38,484 bases of DNA, from the NCBI GenBank assembly GCA_003331875.1, contig QOQA01000014.1, positions 1-38,484 of the forward strand, read 5' to 3'. This document shows, piece by piece, positions 16,780 to 25,603 of the stretch (the stretch's first letter is position 1; the number at the start of each line of letters is the position of its first letter). The translations under genes and the position numbers were made by a program. The notes under the pieces were generated by a model. It saw only the letters and a program-made list of their open reading frames with translations. It did not search any database and was not told the origin of the DNA. The stretch is from Cryomorphaceae bacterium. Lineage in GTDB: Bacteria; Bacteroidota; Bacteroidia; Flavobacteriales; Flavobacteriaceae.

Positions 16780-18108
16780 TTACTGTTTGAAATTTTGCAT
16801 CATATTCATCAGCTTCGAAGCTCCGCCTGACTGTACCATTTTCATCATTTTTGACATTTGTTCAAATTGTTTTAACAAGGCATTTATTTCTGATATATCT
16901 CTTCCAGCACCATTCGCAATTCGTTTTTTTCTACTGAAATCAATAATTTTTGGATTACTTCTTTCGTTTGGCGTCATTGAATGTATCATAGCCTCAATAT
17001 ATTTAAAGGAATCATTATCAATATCAATATTTTTCATTTGACTCATACCAGGAATCATATTCATTGTATCTTTTAAATTACCCATCTTTTTTATCTGACT
17101 GATTTGATTCAAAAAATCATCAAAACCAAATTTATTTTTAGCAATTTTTTTACTAATCTCTCTCGCTTTTTTCTCATCATAAACCTCTTGTGCCTTTTCA
17201 ACCAAAGAAACAACATCACCCATTCCAAGGATTCGGTCTGCCATTCTTTCTGGATAGAAAACGTCAAGAGCATCAAGTTTTTCACCAATACCAACAAATT
17301 TAATAGGCTTACTTACTACTGATTTAATTGTCAATGCAGCTCCTCCTCTAGTATCTCCATCTAATTTGGTTAAAACTACTCCATCGAAGTTTAAAACATC
17401 ATGAAAAGCTTTGGCGGTATTAACTGCATCTTGACCAGTCATTGAATCCACAACAAAAAGAATTTCAGATGGATTTACTGATTTTTTTATATTGCTAATT
17501 TCAGCCATCAACTTTTCATCAACGGCCAATCTACCAGCAGTATCAATTATAATAATATTATTATTTTTTTCTTTAGCGTGATTAAGTGATTTTTTTGCTA
17601 TGTCAATTGGATCATCGTTGCCGTCCTCAGAAAAAACCTCAATCCCGATGCTTTCTCCCAAAACTTTCAATTGATCAATCGCTGCTGGTCGATAAACGTC
17701 ACATGCAACCATTAGGGGGTTTTTACCTTTTTTCTTTTTTAAATAGTTAGCCAATTTACCTGCAAAAGTTGTCTTACCTGATCCTTGAAGACCTGCTAAA
17801 AGAATTATAGATGGATTCTCTGAAAGATTGATTCCAACATTCTCGCTTCCCATAAGCTGAGTTAGCTCATCTTTAACTATTTTAACCATTAACTGACCTG
17901 GTCGTAAGTCTGTTAATACATTTCTTCCAATCGCTTTTTCCTTGACAGATCTAGTAAAATCTTTGGCAATCTTATAACTTACATCAGCATCTAAAAGAGC
18001 TCTTCTAACTTCTTTAAGAGTTTCAGCTACGTTAATTTCAGTAATCTTGCCATGGCCTTTTAATGTGTGAAATGCTTTGTTAAGTTTTTCAGTTAAGTTA
18101 TTAAACAT
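16780..18108 (-). CDS. ffh: signal recognition particle GTPase
   Basis: Ffh binds SRP RNA and the signal peptides of nascent membrane proteins and docks on FtsY, delivering them to SecYEG. The 442-aa product has the N-terminal helical domain (1-95), the GTPase with P-loop GLQGSGKTT (106-114), DVYRPAA, IDTAGR and TKLDG, and the methionine-rich M domain (about 300-442, GMGDVVSLVEKAQ then MSKMMKMV and MNMMQNFKQ). Length is normal. It sits 19 nt downstream of blh and 1 nt upstream of folD on the same strand, so read-through from blh is possible. The SRP RNA gene is not in the window. Confidence 0.97.
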   Translation of the reverse strand: MFNNLTEKLNKAFHTLKGHGKITEINVAETLKEVRRALLDADVSYKIAKDFTRSVKEKAIGRNVLTDLRPGQLMVKIVKDELTQLMGSENVGINLSENPSIILLAGLQGSGKTTFAGKLANYLKKKKGKNPLMVACDVYRPAAIDQLKVLGESIGIEVFSEDGNDDPIDIAKKSLNHAKEKNNNIIIIDTAGRLAVDEKLMAEISNIKKSVNPSEILFVVDSMTGQDAVNTAKAFHDVLNFDGVVLTKLDGDTRGGAALTIKSVVSKPIKFVGIGEKLDALDVFYPERMADRILGMGDVVSLVEKAQEVYDEKKAREISKKIAKNKFGFDDFLNQISQIKKMGNLKDTMNMIPGMSQMKNIDIDNDSFKYIEAMIHSMTPNERSNPKIIDFSRKKRIANGAGRDISEINALLKQFEQMSKMMKMVQSGGASKLMNMMQNFKQ

Positions 18109-18127
18109 GGGATTTCAAATTTAATAT

Positions 18128-19033
18128 TTATTTAGTATGAATTTCACTTTTCATTTTATAAATAACAAGTACATGAGGAAAAGTAATTGCCGCCAAAAAT
18201 GAAAAAAATATTGCTAAACTAAAATCAATATTATTTTTTAAAACTAAATACATTGTTAAAAGAAATACCATAGCAAGTATCCAGTATATTGCGCCTTTTA
18301 ATAAGAATTTTTTAAAATTCTCTTTACTATGTGAATTACCAAATAAATACTCCGATTGTTCCAATATTGATGGGATACTATGAAAAAAGACAAAATAAAT
18401 AGCAAAAGCAGGTAAAAGGTCATAAGTAAAAAACACTAGTAACATAACTCCAAGCAACGCTAACTGATGAAATAATTGTTTTTTTAAAACTTTAAAGTTT
18501 ACAATAAGTAATATTAATGTTGTCGAAACTGAAAATATTAAGGCCAAATCATAAATATTATGCTCCAAATAAATAGTAGTTATTTCATAAATAATATCAG
18601 AAACATCAGATTTGTTGAAAATAAATAATATTGAAAAAATCAGAAGACCATAAAAAAAATAAAAAAATGTGATTGATTTTGATTTATTGCTCCCAAATAT
18701 TGTCCATTGTTGTTCTCCAAAGTGATATGCGCTAAATAATATAAAAAAAAGTAGGGATATTTCAGAAAACAAAAAAAACAGAATAGAAATCAAAATAACA
18801 ATTAATAAATACTTCAAAGTACTACTTATTATTATCTTACTTGATTGCTCTTTTCCCTTGAGTAGAAGTAATATATCATTAGCTCCATGTATAATGCCGA
18901 AAGTTAATATTAGCACATAACAAGCAAAATAAAAATACTCAGAATTTAAATTGTTACTCACAAATAATGAAAACAGACTGAAGAGCATTGTTAACTTAAA
19001 AGAGAGGTTGTCTGAATAATTATTTTTAGTCAA
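18128..19033 (-). CDS. blh: Brp/Blh-type beta-carotene 15,15'-dioxygenase
   Basis: Blh cleaves beta-carotene into two molecules of retinal, the rhodopsin chromophore. The 301-aa product is an integral membrane protein with about eight hydrophobic helices and the conserved histidines expected to bind iron: H49 (IIHGANDILL), H104 (SAYHFGEQQW), H218 (FFHSIPS) and H287 (TFPHVLVIYK). Placement next to a proteorhodopsin gene, divergently transcribed, makes the role clear. The reading frame opens at TTG 19033; an ATG 15 codons later (18988) would give 286 aa and still keep every histidine, so the start is uncertain. On the other side it runs towards ffh with a 19-nt gap. The carotenoid-making crt genes are not in the window. 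Confidence 0.92.
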   Translation of the reverse strand: MTKNNYSDNLSFKLTMLFSLFSLFVSNNLNSEYFYFACYVLILTFGIIHGANDILLLLKGKEQSSKIIISSTLKYLLIVILISILFFLFSEISLLFFILFSAYHFGEQQWTIFGSNKSKSITFFYFFYGLLIFSILFIFNKSDVSDIIYEITTIYLEHNIYDLALIFSVSTTLILLIVNFKVLKKQLFHQLALLGVMLLVFFTYDLLPAFAIYFVFFHSIPSILEQSEYLFGNSHSKENFKKFLLKGAIYWILAMVFLLTMYLVLKNNIDFSLAIFFSFLAAITFPHVLVIYKMKSEIHTK

Positions 19034-19265
19034 GTCTAAATAAATAATTATTAAAGTTAGTTAAAATATAAAAAAACCAGTTCAGTAGATATAAAATGCT
19101 TATTATGAATAGAATACATAAAAAAATTTTTATTTAATGGTTTAAGTAATTTGAGTAATTTTTTATGCTAAATATTCACAAAAAACTGTTTTTTTTTGAG
19201 ATATTTCTACATATTACCATATTTTTTACTATTTTGGGCATCATTAAAACAAATAATTAATTATT
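19034..19265. promoter_or_regulatory. divergent blh / proteorhodopsin control region
   Basis: This 232-nt spacer is the longest non-coding stretch in the window and must hold the start signals for both genes. It is strongly AT-rich. No exact TAnnTTTG element was found on either strand. On the rhodopsin side, TACTATTTTG at 19227-19236 is close, with TA and TTTG four instead of two bases apart, 30 nt before the ATG; a TTTG at 19195-19198 lies too far upstream to fit the usual spacing well. No operator-like palindrome or long leader hairpin was recognised. Confidence 0.45.
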
Positions 19266-19988
19266 ATGGAAAATTTATTAAATATTTTTTTAGCAGCAGA
19301 AGTAGTAGTACCTACTAATGCTACTGAATTTACATTCTGGATCGGTGCCATGGCCATGGGAGCTGCTTCAGTATTCTTTCTACTATCTTTAGATGCAGGT
19401 GGTGGTAAGTGGAAAAACTCAATGCTTGTTTCAGCTTTGATCACAGGTATTGCTGCTGTTCATTATCTTTATATGAGAGATGCATATGCTGCAATGGGTG
19501 ATGAAGGTGTAACAGCTTTTAGATATGTGGATTGGATTTTAACAGTTCCACTAATGTGTGTTGAATTTTATTTAATTCTTCAAAAAGCTGGGGCTCAAAA
19601 AAGTTTATTATGGAATTTGATATTCCTATCAACTGTAATGCTTGTTACTGGTTATGTTGGAGAAGCTGGTCTTGCTAATGCTGCCTTATTTGGTGGTATT
19701 TCGGGTGCTGCTTACTTCGCAATCTGTTACATTTTGTGGTTTGGTAGTGCTGGTGAACTTGCTAACAAAGCAGGTGGTGCAGTCCTAGAAGCTTTTACTG
19801 CTCTTAAATGGTTCGTTCTTGTAGGTTGGGCAATCTATCCTATTGGATATATGGCTGGAACTGAAGGATGGTACTCTGGTTTCTTCGGAGGTTTAGACGG
19901 ATCTATGCAATTAATATATAACATCGGTGATGCTATCAACAAGATTGGTTTCGGTCTTGTTATTTATAACTTAGCAGTATCTAAGTAG
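19266..19988 (+). CDS. proteorhodopsin, green-tuned light-driven proton pump
   Basis: A 240-aa seven-helix retinal protein that pumps protons out of the cell in light. The retinal Schiff-base lysine is K226 (AINKIGFG), with counterions D89 and D222. The pump triad D89-T93-E100 (RYVDWILTVPLMCVE) matches the DTE of outward proton pumps and is unlike the NDQ of sodium pumps or NTQ of chloride pumps. H66 corresponds to the histidine partner of the counterion. M97 occupies the spectral-tuning site (L/M green, Q blue), so green absorption is expected. G143 lines up with the fenestration glycine of antenna-binding rhodopsins. The gene diverges from blh and is a single transcription unit closed by a terminator. 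Confidence 0.97.
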   Translation: MENLLNIFLAAEVVVPTNATEFTFWIGAMAMGAASVFFLLSLDAGGGKWKNSMLVSALITGIAAVHYLYMRDAYAAMGDEGVTAFRYVDWILTVPLMCVEFYLILQKAGAQKSLLWNLIFLSTVMLVTGYVGEAGLANAALFGGISGAAYFAICYILWFGSAGELANKAGGAVLEAFTALKWFVLVGWAIYPIGYMAGTEGWYSGFFGGLDGSMQLIYNIGDAINKIGFGLVIYNLAVSK

Positions 19989-20015
19989 ATAATTTAACAA
20001 CTAACCTTTGTTAAT

Positions 20016-20046
20016 AACCACCTCAAAAATGAGGTGGTTTTTTTTT
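20016..20046 (+). terminator. intrinsic terminator of the proteorhodopsin gene
   Basis: A perfect 10-bp stem AACCACCTCA / TGAGGTGGTT (20016-20025 and 20030-20039) with an AAAA loop runs into a tract of nine T (20038-20046). It begins 28 nt after the rhodopsin stop codon and is among the most GC-rich hairpins in this AT-rich window. The T tract reaches the stop codon of the convergent argS gene. On the minus strand no T run follows, so it should work only for the rhodopsin. Confidence 0.9.
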
Positions 20047-21799
20047 ACATTCTATCAGGAACAGAAACCCCTAACAAGGCCATAGATTTCTTTATTTGTG
20101 ATGCAACTTTTTCAGAGAGAAATACTCTAAATGAGTTTACACTTTTATCACCCAAGATGGTGTACGTCTGGTAGTAAGAATTATACAGTTTAACCAATTC
20201 ATAAACATGATTTGCAATAATAGATGGGTTTAACGTTTTAATAGAATTATTCAAAATATTTTTAAACTCACATAACATTATAATTAATTCCTTTTCTTTT
20301 TTGACCAGTTGTATATCGTTAAATTCTATTAAAATATTATTGTTTTTATGCAAAATTGATTTTATTCTTACATAGGCATATTGGATAAAAGGACCTGTAT
20401 TGCCATTAAAATCAATGGATTCATCTGGGTTAAATAATATTTTCTTTTTTGGATCTACTTTAAGTATGTGATACTTAAGTGCTCCTAAAGCAATAGTTTT
20501 ATATAATTTATTTTTTTCCAAATCATCTAAATCATTAATCTTGCCGAGTGATTCTGAAATGGTTTTAGATTTATTTATCATTGAAGAAATTAAATCATCT
20601 GCGTCAACAACAGTTCCTTCTCTACTTTTCATCTTACCAGAAGGTAAGTCAACCATACCATAACTCAAATGTTGTAGTTTTTGTGACCAATCATATTTCA
20701 ACTTCTCCAAAACTTTAAATAATACCTTGAAATGATAATCTTGTTCATTACCCGTGGTGTAGATCATTCCATTTAACTTTGGATTTTTTTGATACCTTAA
20801 ATATGCAGTACCAAGATCCTGCGTCATATATACTGATGTTCCATCCGACCTTATTAGAATTTTTTCATCAAGACCTTCATCAGTTAAGTCAACCCAAACG
20901 GAATTGTCTTGTTTTCTATAAAAAATTCCACTTTTTAAACCATTTTCAACAATCTCTTTACCAACTAAATATGTTTCACTTTCATAGTATTCAGAGTCAA
21001 AAACTACATCTAACTTTTCTAATGTTTCATTAAAACCCTTTACTACCCAAGAGTTCATTTTTTTCCATATTTTAACAACTTCATCATCTTTTTGCTCCCA
21101 CTTTACAAGAAGATTTTTCGCTTCTTTAAGAATTTGAGCATTTTCCCTGGCGTACTTTTCATCATTTCCATTTTTAATGAGCTCATCAACTTGTTTCTCA
21201 TATTCTTGATTAAATTTTACATAATATTTTCCAACGTAATGGTCACCTTTTATTTTTTCACTAGTCGGGTTAGAATTATTACCAAATTTCATCCATGCAA
21301 TCATTGATTTGCAAATATGAATACCTCTATCATTAATTATTTGAGTTTTGTGAACTTCATAACCATAACAATCAAAAATTTTGGAGACTGAATCTCCTAA
21401 CAGTATATTTCTAATATGACCAAGGTGAAGAGGTTTGTTTGTATTTGGTGAACAAAATTCAATAAGTTTCAATTCACTTTTCGATTCAAAATCGTCTAGT
21501 GAATTAATACTTTGTAAAGTATCAATTAAATATTTACTATTAAAGTCTAAATTTAAAAAACCTTGAATAACATTGAATGATTTAATTATTGGATTTTCTT
21601 TATTAATAAAATCAACAATTTCGGAAGAAATTTCTTGTGTTGACTTTTTAATTTTTGGTATTAATGGGAATAAAACGATTGTATATAATCCATCAAATTC
21701 TTTTTTAGTTTTAACGATTTCAATATCAAAATTGAGAATTGAAAAGTTCTCAGAAACATACTCTCGTAGTTTTTGATTTAAATAATTAATGATTATCAT
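20045..21799 (-). CDS. argS: arginyl-tRNA synthetase
   Basis: A class I synthetase that charges tRNA-Arg. The 584-aa product is of normal length. An N-terminal additional domain (1-105) is followed by FCSPNTNKPLHLGHIRN with the class I HIGH-type motif HLGH at 125-128. The arginine- and tRNA-binding core contains RSDGTSVYMTQDLGTAYLR and the KMS-like SGKMKSREG, and the C-terminal DALR anticodon-binding domain ends in GVSVPDRM as the family does. It is the last gene of the gltA side of the minus-strand run, 9 nt after gltA. Its 3' end meets the rhodopsin terminator. Confidence 0.97.
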   Translation of the reverse strand: MIIINYLNQKLREYVSENFSILNFDIEIVKTKKEFDGLYTIVLFPLIPKIKKSTQEISSEIVDFINKENPIIKSFNVIQGFLNLDFNSKYLIDTLQSINSLDDFESKSELKLIEFCSPNTNKPLHLGHIRNILLGDSVSKIFDCYGYEVHKTQIINDRGIHICKSMIAWMKFGNNSNPTSEKIKGDHYVGKYYVKFNQEYEKQVDELIKNGNDEKYARENAQILKEAKNLLVKWEQKDDEVVKIWKKMNSWVVKGFNETLEKLDVVFDSEYYESETYLVGKEIVENGLKSGIFYRKQDNSVWVDLTDEGLDEKILIRSDGTSVYMTQDLGTAYLRYQKNPKLNGMIYTTGNEQDYHFKVLFKVLEKLKYDWSQKLQHLSYGMVDLPSGKMKSREGTVVDADDLISSMINKSKTISESLGKINDLDDLEKNKLYKTIALGALKYHILKVDPKKKILFNPDESIDFNGNTGPFIQYAYVRIKSILHKNNNILIEFNDIQLVKKEKELIIMLCEFKNILNNSIKTLNPSIIANHVYELVKLYNSYYQTYTILGDKSVNSFRVFLSEKVASQIKKSMALLGVSVPDRM

Positions 21800-21808
21800 A
21801 CCAAGAAC

Positions 21809-23089
21809 TTACCTTTTATCAATGCTGATAAATTCCCGTAATTTTTCGCCAGTGTAAATTTGTCTTGGCCTACCAATAGGTTCTTTTTTAGTTCGCATTT
21901 CTCTCCAATGAGCAATCCATCCCGGTAATCGACCTAAAGCAAACATTACAGTAAACATTTCATTAGGGATTTTGAGAGCCTTGTATATAATGCCAGAGTA
22001 GAAATCAACATTTGGATAAAGTTTTCTGTCAATAAAGTATTGATCCTTAGAAGCTTCTATCTCTAAATTTTTAGCTATTTCTAGTATTGGATCATCAATA
22101 CCTAAGTCGTATAAAACATCATGGGCCGCTTTTTTAATAATTTTCGCTCTGGGGTCGAAGTTTTTATAGACTCGATGACCAAAACCCATTAGTCTAAATG
22201 AATCATTTTTATCTTTTGCCTTCTTAATGTATTCGCTGATATTACTGCCATTATTTTGAATGGCCTCTAACATTTCAAGAACAGCTTGGTTTGCACCACC
22301 GTGTAATCTACCCCAAAGAGCAGAAATTCCAGAGGATATTGATGCAAACAATCCAGCTTGTGATGATCCTACAATTCTTACGGTTGAAGTCGAACAATTT
22401 TGTTCGTGATCAGCGTGCAAAATTAAAAGCTTATTAATTGCATTAACCACCACTTTATTCTCAACATACTTTTTATTTGGCATTTTAAACATCATTTTAG
22501 TGACGTTTTCAACATAACCTTGGCCAAAATCTCCATACTCTAATGGTAAGCCTCTTCTTCTTCTAAATACCCAGGCAACAAGAATGGGGATTTTTGCTAA
22601 TAGATTTAAAAATGCATCATACATTTCTTCCTCATCATTAACATCAACTGAGGAAGGATCAAACGCAACTAATGAACTTGTCAAGCATGATAACATCCCC
22701 ATTGGGTGAGCTGATCTTGGAAAAGTTTCTAGAATTTTTTTTACATCTTCATCCAAAACAGATCTCTCCTGAATATCACTAAGCAGTTGTCTGTACTTTT
22801 TTTTAGTTGGAAGTTCTCCATAAATAAGTAAATAAGAGACTTCTAAAAAATCTGCATTGTTGGCTAAATCTTCAATCGAATAACCCCTGTATCTTAAGAT
22901 TCCGTTTTCCCCATCTAAAAACGTAACCTTGCTCTCACATGATCCTGTATTTTTAAAACCAGGGTCAAGTGTAATCATACCACTTTTAATTTTTAACTTA
23001 CTGATATCAATACCAATCTCATTTTCAGAACCAGTAATTACATCTAAGTCTATAACCTTATCCTCGAATGTTAGTTTAGCTTTTTTCAT
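21809..23089 (-). CDS. gltA: citrate synthase
   Basis: The enzyme joins oxaloacetate and acetyl-CoA into citrate at the entry of the TCA cycle, using among other sources the acetyl-CoA made by the beta-oxidation genes of this window. The 426-aa product is the long, hexameric-type form. The catalytic triad is present as H263 (GRLHGGANQ), H305 (GFGHRVYKNFDPRA) and D362 (YPNVDFYSG), at practically the same positions as in E. coli GltA. HADHEQNCSTSTVR (225-238) is the other hallmark. It follows eno after 34 nt and precedes argS by 9 nt; eno-gltA order is usual in Flavobacteriia. Confidence 0.97.
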   Translation of the reverse strand: MKKAKLTFEDKVIDLDVITGSENEIGIDISKLKIKSGMITLDPGFKNTGSCESKVTFLDGENGILRYRGYSIEDLANNADFLEVSYLLIYGELPTKKKYRQLLSDIQERSVLDEDVKKILETFPRSAHPMGMLSCLTSSLVAFDPSSVDVNDEEEMYDAFLNLLAKIPILVAWVFRRRRGLPLEYGDFGQGYVENVTKMMFKMPNKKYVENKVVVNAINKLLILHADHEQNCSTSTVRIVGSSQAGLFASISSGISALWGRLHGGANQAVLEMLEAIQNNGSNISEYIKKAKDKNDSFRLMGFGHRVYKNFDPRAKIIKKAAHDVLYDLGIDDPILEIAKNLEIEASKDQYFIDRKLYPNVDFYSGIIYKALKIPNEMFTVMFALGRLPGWIAHWREMRTKKEPIGRPRQIYTGEKLREFISIDKR

Positions 23090-23123
23090 AAAGCAGTAAA
23101 GTTAAGAAAAAAGGGCGATTTAA

Positions 23124-24410
23124 TTAAAACTTAAATGCATCTTTACCAGGGAAAACAGCATTCTTACCCAACTTTTCCTCTATCCTGAGTAATTGATTAT
23201 ACTTTGACATTCTATCAGATCTAGACATTGATCCAGTTTTAATTTGACAAGTATTTAATGCAACGGATAGATCGGCAATAGTATTATCTTCTGTTTCACC
23301 AGACCTGTGAGACATTACAGTCGTGTAATTGTTTTCTTGAGCAAGGTTAACAGAATTAATGGTTTCAGTAAGAGTGCCAATTTGATTGACTTTAACTAAT
23401 ATTGAATTTGCGATATCATTATCAATTCCTTTCTGCAAGATTTTCTCATTAGTAACAAAAAGATCATCACCAACAAGTTGACATTTAGAACCAGATTTAA
23501 GAGTTGAAATTTTCCAACCATCCCAATCATTTTCGTCCATTCCATCTTCGATAGAAATTATTGGGTATGATTCAATTAACTTATGCAGATAATTAGCTTG
23601 TTCAGTTGAATTATATTTAAAAGGATTATTTGGTTGAAAAATAGAATAATCATAAAGACCATTTTCATAAAATTCTGATGATGCACAATCTAATGCAAGA
23701 AAAACATCGATTCCAGGCTTATAGCCTGATATTTCTATAGAATGTAATATAGTTTCAATTGCATCTTCAGTACCAGAAAGTTTTGGTGCAAAGCCACCTT
23801 CATCACCAACAGCAGTACTGAGTTTTCTAGAAGATAGTATTTTCTTAAGATTGTGGAAGATTTCAGAGGCAATCTTTAAAGAATGACTGAAAGTATTCGC
23901 ACCTACAGGCATAATCATAAATTCTTGGAAAGCAATTGGGGCGTCAGAATGAGAACCACCATTAATAATATTAATCATTGGTACAGGAAGTGTATGTGCA
24001 TTATCATTGTTAATATACTCATACAAATACTTATCCTGTACATTACTTGAGGCCTTGGCACAAGCTAAAGAAACCCCTAAAATAGAATTGGCACCTAGAT
24101 TTGATTTATTTTTTGTTCCATCAAGCTCAATCATTAAGGAATCAATACCAATTTGATCCTCAACATCCATTCCAATTAAGTTCTTTGCGATTATGCCATT
24201 AACGTTAGAAACCGCCTTTAAAACACCTTTACCCATGTAATCAACACCACCATCTCTCAACTCAACAGCTTCTTTCTGTCCTGTAGATGCGCCAGAGGGT
24301 ACAGCTGCATTTCCAATATGATTAGTCGTTGTAATAACATCGACCTCAACAGTTGGATTTCCTCTTGAGTCAAAAATTTGTCTAGCCTTAATATCTTTTA
24401 TGAACGCCAT
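23124..24410 (-). CDS. eno: enolase
   Basis: Enolase interconverts 2-phosphoglycerate and phosphoenolpyruvate in glycolysis and gluconeogenesis, with two magnesium ions. The 428-aa product has the N-terminal [10 protein letters not shown] and PSGASTG loop, the acid E204 in VGDEGGFAP, the metal-binding acids in [21 protein letters not shown] and VGDDLFVTN, and the catalytic lysine in [19 protein letters not shown], the signature near the C-terminus, is also intact. It begins 1 nt after carA, so the two are co-transcribed, and continues into gltA. Confidence 0.98.
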   Translation of the reverse strand: MAFIKDIKARQIFDSRGNPTVEVDVITTTNHIGNAAVPSGASTGQKEAVELRDGGVDYMGKGVLKAVSNVNGIIAKNLIGMDVEDQIGIDSLMIELDGTKNKSNLGANSILGVSLACAKASSNVQDKYLYEYINNDNAHTLPVPMINIINGGSHSDAPIAFQEFMIMPVGANTFSHSLKIASEIFHNLKKILSSRKLSTAVGDEGGFAPKLSGTEDAIETILHSIEISGYKPGIDVFLALDCASSEFYENGLYDYSIFQPNNPFKYNSTEQANYLHKLIESYPIISIEDGMDENDWDGWKISTLKSGSKCQLVGDDLFVTNEKILQKGIDNDIANSILVKVNQIGTLTETINSVNLAQENNYTTVMSHRSGETEDNTIADLSVALNTCQIKTGSMSRSDRMSKYNQLLRIEEKLGKNAVFPGKDAFKF

Positions 24411-24411
24411 G

Positions 24412-25515
24412 TTATGTAATCATTGAAATAAAATCATCAAATAAATATGAGGAGTCATGGGGACCAGCACTTGCTTCAGGGTGATATTGAACCGAGAAAC
24501 AGTTTTTATCTTTTAACCTAATTCCAGCAATAGTATTATCATTTAAATGCATATGAGTTACCTCGATATTTTTATTCTTTTCTGTATCTTTTTTGTTAAT
24601 AGCGAAGCCATGGTTTTGAGAAGTTATCTCACCTTTTCCAGTACTCAAATTAATAACAGGATGATTAATCCCGCGATGACCGTTTTTCATCTTATATGTT
24701 TTTATATTATTAGCTAATGCAATTACCTGATGACCCAAACATATTCCAAACAAAGGTTTTCCTGTGTCTAAGATTTTTTTTGTGACATTAATAGCATTTT
24801 CTAGTGGTTCAGGATCACCCGGACCATTTGATATAAAATAAGCATCAGGGGCCCACTCATTCATATCATTGAATGATGAAGAATGTGGAAATACTTTTAA
24901 ATAACAATTCCTCTTTGAAAGATTCCTTAAAATATTCATTTTAACTCCTAAATCTAATACGGCAACTTTGTATTTTGATAGTTTATTACCATAAAAATAA
25001 GGCTCTTTTGTAGAAACATTAGACGCAAGCTCAAGTCCTGCCATTGATGGTATCTTTTTTAATTGAAGTTTTAATTTCTTGATATCAGGATTTGATTCAG
25101 TACTTATAACTGCATTCATAAAACCATTATCTCTAATATAACTTACAAGTGCTCTAGTATCAACATCAGAAATACAAACAATCTTGTTTTTATTTAAAAA
25201 GTCTTGAAGAGATTCGGCACTACCATATCTGGAGTGAAAAAAACTAAAATTTTTACATATTAAACCAGCGATTTTTACAGAGTCAGACTCAATCTCATTT
25301 TTAACAGCACCATAATTACCAATATGAGCATTAGTCATAACCATTAGCTGACCATTATAAGATGGATCTGTAAAAATTTCTTGGTATCCAGTCATTCCTG
25401 TATTAAAACACAGTTCGCCAAAAGATAAACCTTCAAAACCAGCGGATTTTCCGTAGAAAATAGTACCATCTTCAAGTATTATTAAGGCTTTTCTACGGAA
25501 CTTATATTTATTCAA
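24412..25515 (-). CDS. carA: carbamoyl-phosphate synthase small (glutaminase) subunit
   Basis: CarA hydrolyses glutamine and passes ammonia to CarB for carbamoyl phosphate, the precursor of pyrimidines and arginine. The 367-aa product has the N-terminal CarA domain ([17 protein letters not shown], near residue 37-53) and a C-terminal class I glutaminase with nucleophile C259 (GICLGHQV) and the H345/E347 pair ([12 protein letters not shown]). The reading frame opens with TTG at 25515, and the next in-frame ATG lies well inside the conserved domain, so a TTG start is needed. carB is not in the window. A predicted terminator lies between it and rplQ; eno follows after 1 nt. Confidence 0.96.
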   Translation of the reverse strand: MNKYKFRRKALIILEDGTIFYGKSAGFEGLSFGELCFNTGMTGYQEIFTDPSYNGQLMVMTNAHIGNYGAVKNEIESDSVKIAGLICKNFSFFHSRYGSAESLQDFLNKNKIVCISDVDTRALVSYIRDNGFMNAVISTESNPDIKKLKLQLKKIPSMAGLELASNVSTKEPYFYGNKLSKYKVAVLDLGVKMNILRNLSKRNCYLKVFPHSSSFNDMNEWAPDAYFISNGPGDPEPLENAINVTKKILDTGKPLFGICLGHQVIALANNIKTYKMKNGHRGINHPVINLSTGKGEITSQNHGFAINKKDTEKNKNIEVTHMHLNDNTIAGIRLKDKNCFSVQYHPEASAGPHDSSYLFDDFISMIT

Positions 25516-25546
25516 CTTAAGAAGAATGTTTGAATAAAATTAATAT

Positions 25547-25573
25547 AAAAAAAAAGATTAACCGAGGTTTATC
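25547..25573 (-). terminator. probable terminator after rplQ
   Basis: On the minus strand, GATAAACC TC GGTTAATC (25573-25556) forms a stem with one internal mismatch and is followed directly by nine T (25555-25547). It starts 31 nt after the rplQ stop codon. This would end, or weaken, transcription of the ribosomal cluster before carA. The stem is AT-rich, so efficiency may be partial. The rest of the 88-nt rplQ-carA gap shows no TAnnTTTG element. Confidence 0.6.
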
Positions 25574-25603
25574 TTAAGAAGTTATGAATATTAAAATTTA
25601 ATT

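Noticed and set aside
19034-19265. Small RNA or riboswitch in the blh/rhodopsin spacer
   Set aside because: Very AT-rich, and no stable hairpin with a T run or known aptamer consensus was recognised.
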